64,000 bases of DNA from Ruminococcus sp. (GCA_014799785.1 JAAVHI010000004.1:82824-146823); one strand, 5' to 3'. Shown: positions 25,327 to 34,832, counted from the first letter of the stretch. The notes: a model not told the origin generated them from the letters alone. Numbers and translations are program-made.

Positions 25327-26907
25327 ATGCGGGAATACAAACCCAGACGCAAATCAATTATTTGCCTTACAGCTGCGGCTGCCGTCTGCGCTGCGCTGAC
25401 GACAGGCTGCTATAACAACGGAAGCTCCGCCTATTGGGAAGATACGCTTCCCTCTGCGGAAACGGAAAGCTCCCGTCCCACGGCAGTATACCTTACGGAG
25501 GAGACGGAAGAAAGCAGCGACCCGATAATAATACCCACTTCGGAATCCACAAAGCGAACGGCTTACTCGGAACCTGGGCCGGAGCTTGCGACGACTGTCT
25601 CCGCAGAACGCTCCGCCGACTCCGATTCGGACGCTTCGACGGTTCCGGGAGTTCCCAATGTTCCGATCTCCGAATTTACAAGCACCACTCCCATAAACTT
25701 AGCGGCCCAAACAAGCGCTTCTTCAAGCTTCTCAGCTTCGGCAGAGACTTCGGCTCCGACGGCTTCGTCCGACAGTTCAGCATCCGCTTCGGTAAGCTCG
25801 TCAAGCGCCGCTTCTGAGACCACGGGCTTTCTGGACACGGAAACAAGTACTGTGGGTACCCCATCCGCCTCAGACCTTGCCCGTCCATACAGCTACCGCT
25901 TTCTCGACGAAAAGCATAAGTTTGTTTACGACCAGATAATAAGCACGGCGGAGAAATACGGAAGTACTATTAATTTTTCCTCGGACAACAGCGTTACCTC
26001 CGAGGAATACTGCGACATTTATCAGATCATATACGACGACGAACCGTCGCTGTTCTATATTGACAAAAAAATGCAGTACGCCGTCAACTCCAGCACCAAA
26101 CAGCTTGCCAACGCAAAACTGTTCTACAAATACGGCGACAGCGTTATCGAAAAAATGCAGGGCGAGATCGACGCGGAGGTCAACAGTATTCTCGGCATGA
26201 TCACCGCGAATATGACCGACTACGACAAGGTGAAGCTTTTTCATGACGTGCTGGCGTCTACGGTCGAGTACGACGAAAACGCGGCAAACTGCCGCGACAT
26301 ATACGGCGTTTTTGTGGATAAGAAAGCTATCTGCGGCGGCTTCTCAAAGGCGTTTTCCTACCTTTGCAGCAAGGTCGGCATAGAGACTGTTACCGTTACC
26401 GGCGACGCGGACGGCACTCCTCATATGTGGAACAAGGTCAAGATCGACGGAAAATGGTACAATATTGACATAACCTACGCTGTATCGAACTCTGCCGACA
26501 TAGCTTACGTCAGATACGATTATTTCTGTGTAACGGACAAAATGCTGACGGCAAGCCGAACCGTTTACGAGCAGAGCTATAAATATCCGGAAGCTACCTC
26601 CGAAGACTGCAATTATTTCGTAAAAAACAATCTTGTAGCCGAAAGCTGGGCGGAAGCACGCATACTGCTCCGTGACGGTCTTATCGAGTGCGCAGGCAGC
26701 AAAACCTCCCCTGTGCAGGTGAAATGCGCCGACAAGGACATATACGACGAAGCTGTATTCAATCTGTTTGACAGCTCCAGCAAGCAGGCTCTGGATATCT
26801 ATGAGGAAGCATATGAATCTGCGGAAAACAAATACAACACCTCGGTAGTCAACTTCAGCTACGACGCTACATCTCTGGTCATCAAGCTGTTTCCGGAATA
26901 CGACTGA
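25327..26907 (+). CDS. Lipoprotein 4 with transglutaminase-like domain
   Basis: 526 residues. Lipobox LTTGC, lipid cysteine 28. A Ser/Thr/Ala-rich linker of about 155 residues separates the anchor from the enzyme part. Triad C336 (AICGGFSK), H366 (TPHMWN), D381 (YNIDITYA). The usual TW after the aspartate is TY here, and the core differs more from 1-3, being closest to lipoprotein 5. ATG at 25327 follows AAAGAGGTG; an in-frame ATG at 25279 overlaps the preceding gene. Confidence 0.86.
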   Translation: MREYKPRRKSIICLTAAAAVCAALTTGCYNNGSSAYWEDTLPSAETESSRPTAVYLTEETEESSDPIIIPTSESTKRTAYSEPGPELATTVSAERSADSDSDASTVPGVPNVPISEFTSTTPINLAAQTSASSSFSASAETSAPTASSDSSASASVSSSSAASETTGFLDTETSTVGTPSASDLARPYSYRFLDEKHKFVYDQIISTAEKYGSTINFSSDNSVTSEEYCDIYQIIYDDEPSLFYIDKKMQYAVNSSTKQLANAKLFYKYGDSVIEKMQGEIDAEVNSILGMITANMTDYDKVKLFHDVLASTVEYDENAANCRDIYGVFVDKKAICGGFSKAFSYLCSKVGIETVTVTGDADGTPHMWNKVKIDGKWYNIDITYAVSNSADIAYVRYDYFCVTDKMLTASRTVYEQSYKYPEATSEDCNYFVKNNLVAESWAEARILLRDGLIECAGSKTSPVQVKCADKDIYDEAVFNLFDSSSKQALDIYEEAYESAENKYNTSVVNFSYDATSLVIKLFPEYD

Positions 26908-27012
26908 CCTTTCAGCGCGGCTGATATCCGTTAATACTACAGTCGGACGGGTTCGGACATTGTATAAGACGGCCTGAACTCCCGCCCGCCGACCGTTCGG
27001 GAGGCACAGTAC

Positions 27013-28206
27013 TTGCGAAAACTTAAATATGCGGCAGCCGCGCTTGCTCTGTGTCTTTTGGCGTCAGGCTGCTCGGACGATAAAAGCATCGAATACCATG
27101 TTTATTCGGGGGGATCACTTCTGGATTCGGGTGTGATCACGCCTCCCGAAAACAAAAAAAACAATAACGCGGATTTCTACATTCCCGAAGGCATGGAAAG
27201 CGATTACTACAGGACATATGCGCTTACCGACGAGGAACGGGACATTTACGACGATACGATCAAAAATCTCGGAAGACTCAAGGACGCGGTAACTCTGCCC
27301 GTAGACTCCAACATATACGGAAGAATACTCGAAACGATCCGCCTTGAACAGCTCTCCTTCAACCATATCTCCACCTGGCGGCTTGACTATGCCACCTCCA
27401 AGCAGGCGTTTGAAGTAAGCTTCTCTTACCGCCTTACCGCCGACGAAATAAGCAGTATGAACATTGCCGCCGAAAGAGCCGCAAAGGATATCATATCTCA
27501 GCTCAAACCCGATATGGACGACTACGAAAAGCTGAAATATTTTCACGACTACCTTGTGCTTAACTGTGAGTCCGACCCCGAAGACGAATATGCCGACACC
27601 ATTTACGGAGCACTTGTGCGAAAAAAAGCTTTGTGCGAGGGCTACACAAAGGCGTTTTCCTATCTGTGCAACCTTGGGGGTATAGAAAATGTGATCGTTA
27701 CGGGAAAAACCACCGTCCCCCATATGTGGAACATGGTCAAGCTCGGCGGAAACTGGTATCATGTGGACGTAACATGGGATAAGCCCGACGACGAGCTGCA
27801 CAGAGAATACCCCGACGTTGTCCTGTATCAGTATTTTATGGTAACGGATTCGGTGATAAAAAACAATCATACCATTGTGAATTATCCCGCTGAACCGCCA
27901 AAGGCTTACGGCACGGAGGAAAACTATTTCGTGCGGGAGGGCGCGGACGTTACCAAGGACGGAGAGCTTCTTGTCGCTGCTGAAAACGCCATTATGGACG
28001 CGGTAAGAAACCGCAAAACCAGCGCAATGGTAAAGTTCTCCACCACAGACCTTTACCTGTCATCTTTGGCGGACCTGAGCAACGAGGGCTTGTTTACCCC
28101 CGTAATAGAGCGTGTAAATGCCGAGTGTAATGAAAACATAGGTCTCCGCTGGACGGACTACTACGGACAGTACCGCATACTTACCTTTATAATCGATTAC
28201 AACTAA
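27013..28206 (+). CDS. Lipoprotein 5 with transglutaminase-like domain
   Basis: 397 residues, TTG start behind GGGAGG. Lipobox LASGC, lipid cysteine 20. Triad C208 (ALCEGYTK), H237 (VPHMWN), D252 (YHVDVTWDKP). Short linker, then the shared helical region and C-terminal domain. Preceded by a 105-base gap with no clear promoter, and followed at once by a strong bidirectional terminator, so it closes the five-gene array. Confidence 0.86.
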   Translation: MRKLKYAAAALALCLLASGCSDDKSIEYHVYSGGSLLDSGVITPPENKKNNNADFYIPEGMESDYYRTYALTDEERDIYDDTIKNLGRLKDAVTLPVDSNIYGRILETIRLEQLSFNHISTWRLDYATSKQAFEVSFSYRLTADEISSMNIAAERAAKDIISQLKPDMDDYEKLKYFHDYLVLNCESDPEDEYADTIYGALVRKKALCEGYTKAFSYLCNLGGIENVIVTGKTTVPHMWNMVKLGGNWYHVDVTWDKPDDELHREYPDVVLYQYFMVTDSVIKNNHTIVNYPAEPPKAYGTEENYFVREGADVTKDGELLVAAENAIMDAVRNRKTSAMVKFSTTDLYLSSLADLSNEGLFTPVIERVNAECNENIGLRWTDYYGQYRILTFIIDYN

Positions 28207-28242
28207 AAAGACCTTTCCGAACCGTTCCGGAAAGGTCTTTTT
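28205..28242. terminator. Bidirectional terminator between convergent genes
   Basis: Perfect 14-bp stem AAAAAGACCTTTCC / GGAAAGGTCTTTTT with a 10-base loop and T runs on both strands. Serves lipoprotein 5 (plus) and the dehydrogenase (minus). Confidence 0.93.
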
Positions 28243-28252
28243 GTTTTGTCTT

Positions 28253-29005
28253 TTATCCCTTTTGCGACTGTACAAGCCGCGCCGCAAACGCAACGGCAGA
28301 GTCAGGAAGAAATCTTGAGGCGACTATTGCTGCCTTTACGGACAGCGTAGGCGTTATCAGCATTTTTCGGGCAAACATACCCTTGACGGCGCATTCCGCC
28401 GCATATTCGCTTGAAATGCCCTTGAGCGCAAATTTTACTCCCGCCGTGCTGTTGAACTGGGTATCAACGGGTCCGGGACAGAACGCGCCGATATAAACCT
28501 TGCTGTGCTGGAAGCGAAGCTCTTCGTGTATCGCTTCCGTAAGCCTTACCACATAATTTTTGGACGCGTAATAGGTAGACATAAGCGGTCCGGGCATAAA
28601 GCCCGCTATCGAAGCCACGTTCAGGATATAGCCCTTGTCCCGTGCGGAAAAGTCCCGCAGGAAAAGCTTGGTGAGAATGTGCACCGCTCCGATATTAACG
28701 TCTATCATGTCAAGCTCCCGCTCCAGCTCGGTGACGCTGAACTTCCCAAACAGCCCGAAGCCCGCGTTGTTCACAAGGATATCCACACCGTAAGCGGATG
28801 CCTCCCTGTACAGCCTCAGACATTCCCCGCGGTGGGAAATATCTGCGGCAATGACCTTTACCCGTCTTGCGCCTATCTCCTGCCTGAGAGCCTCCAGCCG
28901 CTCCTTGTCTCTTCCCGAAATTATCAGCCGTATACCCATTTTGCCAAGCTTTCGTGCTATATCCCTGCCTATTCCCGAACTTGCTCCCGTTATCAATGCC
29001 GTCAT
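28253..29005 (-). CDS. Short-chain dehydrogenase/reductase (SDR)
   Basis: 250 residues. Rossmann cofactor motif TGASSGIG at 6-13, NNAG at 79-82, catalytic S132 and Y145-x3-K149: a classical SDR, likely NADP-linked given arginine and lysine after the second strand (SGRDKERL). It resembles the YqjQ/DltE-like group acting on unknown carbonyl or alcohol substrates. C-terminal SVKAAIVASRFLPDSAVAF may associate with membrane. GGAGG precedes the ATG. Last gene of the minus-strand unit that begins at 33377. Confidence 0.92.
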   Translation of the reverse strand: MTALITGASSGIGRDIARKLGKMGIRLIISGRDKERLEALRQEIGARRVKVIAADISHRGECLRLYREASAYGVDILVNNAGFGLFGKFSVTELERELDMIDVNIGAVHILTKLFLRDFSARDKGYILNVASIAGFMPGPLMSTYYASKNYVVRLTEAIHEELRFQHSKVYIGAFCPGPVDTQFNSTAGVKFALKGISSEYAAECAVKGMFARKMLITPTLSVKAAIVASRFLPDSAVAFAARLVQSQKG

Positions 29006-29036
29006 TGTCAGACCTCCGTTTAGTTTTTTCGGTATT

Positions 29037-31328
29037 TTACCGTTTGATATTCTTCTGCGCCTTTTTCATTGCCTTTTCCTGAGCCTTGTAACACTCAAAC
29101 GCTTTGTCGAATGTGTCCCTGTCTATATCCGCGCCGCCGTAGCAAGCCCTTGTAAACGGATCTGCCAACGGGTCAAGGCTTTGTCCCGTAGTTTCGTCCG
29201 CAAAGCGCTCCATCTGCTCGGGAGTAAACGCCGCAAAGCTTTCGCCGAATCGGCGTTCCGCGTTTTTAAGATGCCTGTTGTACAGCATTACAACGCCTTT
29301 TCCGCAGTCCGCGCGCTTGGCCCTGAGCCTGAACACGCCCTCCGCGATCTTTGGAGAGACCAGTATAAAAACTATAAATATTCCGAAGCCGACCACAAAC
29401 ACCGCTGCCGTAAGGATAAGAGCCGTATAATCGCTGTCCTCGTCCTCGGACGCGCCGTTTCCTCCCGAACCGATATAGCCTGCGGGAGTAGGCTCAAACC
29501 TTGTCCAGCCGGCCACAGGAATATATACCTCGGGATAAGCGTGGGCGTTATCGCTGTAAACGAAATAAGTTCCCTCTGTTTCGGGGGACGGCTGCGGAAC
29601 AAAGCCCTCCGCGTATCTTACCGTAAGTCCCGCCGCTCTTGCCAGCAAAACATAGGCGCGCGCATAATCTGAGCATATTCCCGTCTTGCTTTCAAACAGG
29701 AAATATTCAGGAGTGTCCATTCCCTCAGGCGGCTCGAAGCCAAGATCGTACCGGAAGCTTCCGCCCGTAAAATAATTCTCGATAGCCTTTGCCTTTTGGT
29801 AATCGTACTCCAGTCCCGCCGTCAGCTCGTCGGCAAGAGCCTGTATCTCCGCCGACACCTCCGTCGCATAGTCTTCGCGGTACCGGTCGGCGGAAGCCTT
29901 TTCTTTTCTGAATTTGCTCAAAACGGAATATTCCTCGGAATCGCCGTCCGTGACCCACATTGCGTCCCAAAGGAAATTCTCCCATTCCTCCGCGCTTATA
30001 TCGCACAGTCCGCTTTCCATAAGACTGCTCAGAGGTCTTTCGCTGTAGTACCTTACCGTATAGTTCACATTAAGGGGAAGCAGTGCCATATTTGTGAAGA
30101 TCTCTCCCGCGTCGGAACGGGCGACCCATGAAACTCTCCGCTCGGAAATGCTGACCTCGGTGGTTCTCAGCGGAGCGGGAACATATACCGCGGGAAAGTT
30201 CTGGGCGTAAACAATGCTGTAGCTCTGGTAGTCCGTAAGCTCCGTAAGCTGTTCCGCCCAAGGGTGCTTGCCGAACAACAGGTACTCATCGTCATCAAGG
30301 AAACCGTATTCCTCGGCCGACTCCCTGTTTCTTGCCGCCGCTGTCTCTACCGCTGCGGCAAGCTTTTCAAAGCTCAGCAGCTGCGCGTCCTCCTGCCATG
30401 TTTTTTTGCCGCTGACAGTATCGTCGGGATTTGTCCAAAGCCCGGTTTCGCTGTCGTAGGTGTTGAAAACCTGCGTTTTCATATATGCTGTCTCGGGCGA
30501 ACCGATAACATACAGCAGTATGCTCTCGCCTCTTAAAAGCTCGTCAACGCGTCCCGAAGCCTGCTTGTACTCGCCCTGATACTCGGTCTCGCCGCTACCG
30601 CCGAAGCTGAAAATACTTACCGCCGCCTCGAACTTTTCGTAATAAGGTGTCTCCTCAGGCTTAGGGGCAATCAGAGCAAGCAGTACTGCCGCAACGGCAA
30701 AATCCGTATAAACCGTCGCCGCCGAGCCTGCCGCGCTTTTTTCGGACGACCCTTTAAGCAGTCTTTTCCGTCCGTCGATAATAAAGAATATCAGGTTTAC
30801 AGACGCTATCGACGCCGCATACGCAAACGGCAGAACCGCCGCCGCCTTTACCGCCAGCGCAAAGGGTATCAGCGATACCAGCGCAAGCATTGAGGAGCGG
30901 TAGATTATTCTCGTAAAATAATAATACGCCGACGCAAGGAAAAACGTCATCATCGGCATAAGTGTAAGCATAAAGCTGACACGGGTCTCCTCAGCCTGCG
31001 CGCCCGAGAAAAACCATCTTATAAACGCAAATCTGTCCTCCCAGGCTCCGCCCACAAACACAGACGGAACGATCATGCCCAAAGTGATCAGCGTGCCGAA
31101 GTATATAAGACCTCCAAGCTTCTTGCTGCGTAAAAAGTCAAAAAACTTTATCAGTCCCGCAGCCGCAGCAGCTCCCGCTATAACATAAACGTCTATTGCG
31201 TTTTCCGTATAGATATACAGCGACGCCGATATCGAAACGGCGCACAGCAGCCACAAAAGGAAAATCTCGCCATGCTTTTTCAGTATGCGAAAAATTTTTC
31301 CTGCCCCGCCGCCAATTGCGTCCTCCAT
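29037..31328 (-). CDS. Multi-pass membrane transglutaminase-like protein (TgpA-like)
   Basis: 763 residues. About six transmembrane helices in the first 220 residues, a large outside region with a transglutaminase core (C552 in GICSDYARAY, H596 in DNAHAYPEVY, E612 in RFEPTP), one more helix near 635-660, and a cytoplasmic C-terminal domain resembling DUF4129. This is the TgpA/YebA layout. The acidic third residue is Glu, as in many members. Start overlaps the stop of the LRR gene (TGATG). Sixth transglutaminase-fold protein within 11 kb. Such proteins commonly neighbour MoxR ATPase and DUF58 genes; neither is here. Confidence 0.9.
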   Translation of the reverse strand: MEDAIGGGAGKIFRILKKHGEIFLLWLLCAVSISASLYIYTENAIDVYVIAGAAAAAGLIKFFDFLRSKKLGGLIYFGTLITLGMIVPSVFVGGAWEDRFAFIRWFFSGAQAEETRVSFMLTLMPMMTFFLASAYYYFTRIIYRSSMLALVSLIPFALAVKAAAVLPFAYAASIASVNLIFFIIDGRKRLLKGSSEKSAAGSAATVYTDFAVAAVLLALIAPKPEETPYYEKFEAAVSIFSFGGSGETEYQGEYKQASGRVDELLRGESILLYVIGSPETAYMKTQVFNTYDSETGLWTNPDDTVSGKKTWQEDAQLLSFEKLAAAVETAAARNRESAEEYGFLDDDEYLLFGKHPWAEQLTELTDYQSYSIVYAQNFPAVYVPAPLRTTEVSISERRVSWVARSDAGEIFTNMALLPLNVNYTVRYYSERPLSSLMESGLCDISAEEWENFLWDAMWVTDGDSEEYSVLSKFRKEKASADRYREDYATEVSAEIQALADELTAGLEYDYQKAKAIENYFTGGSFRYDLGFEPPEGMDTPEYFLFESKTGICSDYARAYVLLARAAGLTVRYAEGFVPQPSPETEGTYFVYSDNAHAYPEVYIPVAGWTRFEPTPAGYIGSGGNGASEDEDSDYTALILTAAVFVVGFGIFIVFILVSPKIAEGVFRLRAKRADCGKGVVMLYNRHLKNAERRFGESFAAFTPEQMERFADETTGQSLDPLADPFTRACYGGADIDRDTFDKAFECYKAQEKAMKKAQKNIKR

Positions 31329-32473
31329 CAGCTTTTACCGCCTTTTTTCATCATGACCAGAACAGTCGCAAGAACCGCAATGATCATAGCCATTACCACA
31401 ATTACTATCACAACGCCCACGCTGAGACCTCCGGACTGCGCGGACTGAGACTGTACAGGCTGAGTATCGGTTTGTCCCTGAGCGGGAACAGCCTCCTCTT
31501 CGGAAGCTTCTGTCTGAGGCTCGTCATTGTCGGCTTTTTCGGTTTCCGCAGCAGCCGCTTCATAGGTCTCGCTGTTCTCTGCGGATACCTCCGCCTTGAG
31601 GGAATACTCCCCCGTAAGGTCGGCTGAAATGGTGATATTGTTCTGCTTCCAGCTTTCGTAGCTTTCTTCCGAATCCTCATAACAATGCACCGCCGCGCTT
31701 ACGTTGCGGAAAACGTCGCTGTCCAGAGCGGGAGCCTCCTCGCCGTAAGCGTAGATATCTTTAAGATTATTGCAGTCGGCAAAAACGCTGCCGCCTATCT
31801 TTTTAACGTCGGGACCTATCGAAATGCTTTCAAAGCCGCATTTGCTGAAGGTGTTGGGGTACAGCTCCGATATCCCCGCGGGGATAACAAATTCGGTTAT
31901 TGCCTTGCAGTCCTGAAACGCGCCCTCGCCGATATAGGTCACAGCCGCCGACACGGGGACTTCCTCCAGCGCCTCGCAGGCGGCAAAGGCGTAGTCGTCA
32001 ATTTTTGTAACGGTTGCGGGCATCAAGACCTTGACAAGCTTTCTGTTGCCTGAAAAAGCATTCTTGCCGATCTCGACGGTATTTTTCGGCAGGGTCAGCA
32101 CCGTAAGCTGATTGCGGGAGGGCAGGGCGTTTTCGGGAATTATCCCGCCCTCGGTCTCCGTACCCGCGAGCTCGATTATCTCCAGATTAGGTATAGCCGT
32201 AAGCGCATTGTAGTCCTCTGCGTTCAGCGTACCCGATAGCACCGCGATATTCTTTATAAAGTTGTAGTCCGTACCGTCTGCGGCCTCGCTGATAGCGTCC
32301 GCAAGCTTTCCCGTCTCAAAGGACTGCACCGTAAGGTTTTCGGTGCTTCCCTCCGCTCTTGCGGGAATAGCCATTACAATTATACCCAGTAAAAGAGCCA
32401 CCGCAAGAATTAATATTAATATTCTTTTCGCAAGAGGTCTTTTTTTGTTTTTATCGTATCTGAACTTTGCCAT
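31328..32473 (-). CDS. BspA-type leucine-rich-repeat membrane-anchored protein
   Basis: 381 residues. Signal peptide (hydrophobic 18-36, cleavage after PARA at 40), about seven LRR_5 units between 90 and 270 (NTVEIGKNAFSGNRKLVKV, ATVTKIDDYAFAACEALEEV and so on), an acidic Glu/Ala/Gln linker, and a C-terminal transmembrane helix (about 350-375) followed by KKGGKS. The protein would display its repeats outside the cell. Start at 32473 chosen for AAAGGAGT; a longer in-frame start would overlap the upstream gene. Translationally coupled to the membrane transglutaminase, so the two may work together at the surface. Confidence 0.88.
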   Translation of the reverse strand: MAKFRYDKNKKRPLAKRILILILAVALLLGIIVMAIPARAEGSTENLTVQSFETGKLADAISEAADGTDYNFIKNIAVLSGTLNAEDYNALTAIPNLEIIELAGTETEGGIIPENALPSRNQLTVLTLPKNTVEIGKNAFSGNRKLVKVLMPATVTKIDDYAFAACEALEEVPVSAAVTYIGEGAFQDCKAITEFVIPAGISELYPNTFSKCGFESISIGPDVKKIGGSVFADCNNLKDIYAYGEEAPALDSDVFRNVSAAVHCYEDSEESYESWKQNNITISADLTGEYSLKAEVSAENSETYEAAAAETEKADNDEPQTEASEEEAVPAQGQTDTQPVQSQSAQSGGLSVGVVIVIVVMAMIIAVLATVLVMMKKGGKS

Positions 32474-32498
32474 ATGTACTCCTTTCACGCTTATAGGG

Positions 32499-33377
32499 TC
32501 ACGGGCTTTCCGCGCTCTGTACCGCGGCTTCACTCTTTTGTTCCGCGCTGCGTGCGTCCTCGTCCCGACCGATGGAAAAATGTCCCGCTATCTGGATATC
32601 CTGCGGGGTAAACAGCAGCACGTCCGTGGTAAGGGGATTTTTAGCCTTTCTGTAGTCGCTGAGAATGACCGTGCCAAGTCCCTCTAAAATATTGTTGGTA
32701 ATATTTTTCAGCACCACCAGATTTTCCCGCGAGGGCACGACAACCAAAAATTTCGCCCCAAGCTTTTCGTACACCGCCGACCTGAACTCGTTGCACAGGA
32801 TAAGCGAGCTGCAAAAGGCGGGAGAGGCTATCTGGAACTCCAGAGCCGTAACACCTTCGATGAGGGTCTCCTCGTTTATCTCGGCTTTTGAAAGTATCTT
32901 GCACATGTTTCTGTCCGCCACCGAAAATACCACCTCGCGGGGAACTCCCCACCTTTTGAGGGTATCCTCGTCAAGGAAGTGGATTATCTCGTCGTCGGGC
33001 GTATAGACCGCGACTTTTTTCAGACCCTCCACAAAGTCCGCGCTTATCATATCGGCGGTAACGTCCTTTTCCCGCATGATAAGCAGGCGCAGAAACTCCT
33101 GACCGTTGGTAAAGGACACCATTCTGCCCTTTGTCAGGCAGTCGTGCTCCAGACGGTTTATCAGTCTGTCAAGCTCCTCGTCGGAGCGGTTTTTCTCATA
33201 TGCCGCCCGCGCTTCGCCAACGTCCACCGTAAACACCACCGTGCCGTTGGACACCTCGTACAGATTTTCGTCCTTTTTTGAAACGACGCTGAACTGCCGC
33301 CGTTTCAGTGCATTTCTGAAGCCGGCGTCAAACTTATCCCGGCTAAATACCCCGCCGAATTTTTCTGCGAGCTTCAT
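32499..33377 (-). CDS. DUF1444/YtpQ-like cytoplasmic protein
   Basis: 292 residues, no signal or transmembrane helix. The stretch VYTPDDEIIHFLDEDTLKRW followed by VPREVVFSVADRNM resembles the DUF1444 (YtpQ) family, whose role is unknown. ATG at 33377 follows AAAGGAGG. First gene of a minus-strand unit (this gene, LRR protein, membrane transglutaminase, dehydrogenase) with its own promoter. Confidence 0.7.
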   Translation of the reverse strand: MKLAEKFGGVFSRDKFDAGFRNALKRRQFSVVSKKDENLYEVSNGTVVFTVDVGEARAAYEKNRSDEELDRLINRLEHDCLTKGRMVSFTNGQEFLRLLIMREKDVTADMISADFVEGLKKVAVYTPDDEIIHFLDEDTLKRWGVPREVVFSVADRNMCKILSKAEINEETLIEGVTALEFQIASPAFCSSLILCNEFRSAVYEKLGAKFLVVVPSRENLVVLKNITNNILEGLGTVILSDYRKAKNPLTTDVLLFTPQDIQIAGHFSIGRDEDARSAEQKSEAAVQSAESP

Positions 33378-33416
33378 AAGCCGCAGTCCTCCTTTCGGTA
33401 ACAATCACATATAATA

Positions 33417-33445
33417 AGTATAACATATTTTATGGAATTTGTACA
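33417..33445 (-). promoter_or_regulatory. Promoter of the DUF1444-LRR-transglutaminase-SDR unit
   Basis: Minus strand: -35 TGTACA (33440-33445), 17-base spacer, -10 TATACT (33417-33422), close to the start codon at 33377. Confidence 0.6.
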
Positions 33446-33473
33446 CAGGTTTAAAAAATTTTTACGGATATTT

Positions 33474-34205
33474 TCAGTCATGTCTCTGCTCCGCGTTTGA
33501 AAAAGTTTCGCAGAACCGTCCCGCAAAGGCAGGAGGCTCGCCCGCCGCGTAAAGGTGGGATATATCCCCCACCGCGCTTGCTCTGAAATAAGCGATGCCC
33601 TCGCGGCGTTCCTCGCTGTGCAGAGTTGTTACCGACGTGGGAGCGGTCATAAGTCCGTGCCACAGTATCATAGGCGATATGCCCAGAAGATGTCCCAGCA
33701 TTACGCACTGCACGCCGAAATGACAGAAAAACACAATGGTGTCCTCGTTGGGATTTTCCGCGCGGTACAGGTTTCTCTCCCGCTTGTAGCCGTGCTTTTC
33801 GAGAATGCCGTCAAGACCGTCCCACACCTCGGCAAGGCGTTCGCTCATGCTGCCCGACTGCATAAGCGGCAGCCCGTACCATTTTTCCCTGTCGTAATAT
33901 TCGGGGACGGCTGTCCACTCGGCGGGGAGCATATCCCAAGGTATGCCGCGGTCGATACCCGCCGCGGGGTCTTTTATGGGGACGTTGAATTCCTTCAGCC
34001 AAGGCATGGTCTCCGCGGAACGTCCCGCCTTTTTCAGCGTAAGAGACGCGGTGTCCTGCGCCCGTCCCAAGGGAGAAACGTAATACGCCTTAACGTCAAG
34101 GGGAGCTATCCGCTCCGAGAGAATTTCGGCTTCCCGCCAGCCCTTTTCCGTAAGGGAATCTATGGAATAGTCGGGGTCGCCGTGACGGATTATAAGTATG
34201 TTCAT
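33474..34205 (-). CDS. Histidine phosphatase family protein
   Basis: 243 residues of the phosphoglycerate-mutase-like fold. RHG at 7-9 gives the phospho-accepting histidine 8; YYVSPLGRAQDTA contains the second conserved arginine, and FFCHFGVQCVM the second histidine. Members remove phosphate from sugars, nucleotides or cofactors; substrate not predictable. AAGGAG precedes the ATG; the perfect consensus promoter at 34237-34265 drives it. No clear terminator follows. Confidence 0.9.
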   Translation of the reverse strand: MNILIIRHGDPDYSIDSLTEKGWREAEILSERIAPLDVKAYYVSPLGRAQDTASLTLKKAGRSAETMPWLKEFNVPIKDPAAGIDRGIPWDMLPAEWTAVPEYYDREKWYGLPLMQSGSMSERLAEVWDGLDGILEKHGYKRERNLYRAENPNEDTIVFFCHFGVQCVMLGHLLGISPMILWHGLMTAPTSVTTLHSEERREGIAYFRASAVGDISHLYAAGEPPAFAGRFCETFSNAEQRHD

Positions 34206-34236
34206 GGTCAGGTCTCCTTAGAAAATGTTTTATTTA

Positions 34237-34265
34237 ATTATAACTCCTGCGGGACATTATGTCAA
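34237..34265 (-). promoter_or_regulatory. Consensus promoter of the histidine phosphatase
   Basis: Minus strand: TTGACA (34260-34265), 17-base spacer, TATAAT (34237-34242). Confidence 0.88.
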
Positions 34266-34450
34266 CTTTAGGCGGGGATACTCCCTAACCCCGTACAACC
34301 CCTCCTGCATATAATAAAAGTGTCCCAATATATTTGCCGAACATGAAAAATTGCGGGCGGTGATTATTTTCACAAAAACCGTCAACAATAATACCATAAG
34401 CGGTTGTCCGAAAGGCCGCCGCAACTCGGTAAAATAGGAGTGTATGAAAA

Positions 34451-34807
34451 ATGCCGGTAAAAAGGGGAGAAATCTACTACGCAGACCTCAGTCCCGTTGT
34501 GGGCTCGGAGCAGGGCGGGATACGTCCCGTACTGATAGTCCAGAACGACGTGGGCAACAAGCACAGTCCCACGGTCATCGCCGCGGCGATAACAAGCCAG
34601 CGGGAAAAATCCAAGCTGCCCACCCACATCGAGCTTAATGCCGACAAATGCGGACTTCAAAAGGACAGCATCGTTCTTCTCGAACAGATCAGAACTATCG
34701 ACAAAAAACGTCTTAAGGAACGCATGGGTGAGCTTGACCCAACCGCTATGACCAGAGTCAACAGCGCCCTGTCCATCAGCTTCGGTCTGCATAACGACGC
34801 TACATAA
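34451..34807 (+). CDS. mazF: MazF/PemK (EndoA/NdoA) family mRNA endoribonuclease
   Basis: 118 residues, strongly like the Gram-positive EndoA/MazF group: [69 protein letters not shown]. The enzyme cuts single-stranded mRNA at short motifs and is normally held by a MazE/NdoAI antitoxin encoded just upstream. The 245 bases upstream hold no reading frame that could be an antitoxin, and the downstream gene is on the other strand. TAGGAG precedes the ATG at 34451. Confidence 0.93.
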   Translation: MPVKRGEIYYADLSPVVGSEQGGIRPVLIVQNDVGNKHSPTVIAAAITSQREKSKLPTHIELNADKCGLQKDSIVLLEQIRTIDKKRLKERMGELDPTAMTRVNSALSISFGLHNDAT

Positions 34808-34832
34808 GACCTTGCGCGTCTTTGTCTTATGT
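34802..34832 (+). other. Hairpin at the mazF stop codon
   Basis: Arms ACATAAGAC / GTCTTATGT (9 bp, 13-base loop), starting within the last codon. No T run; may stabilise the mRNA end. Confidence 0.5.
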
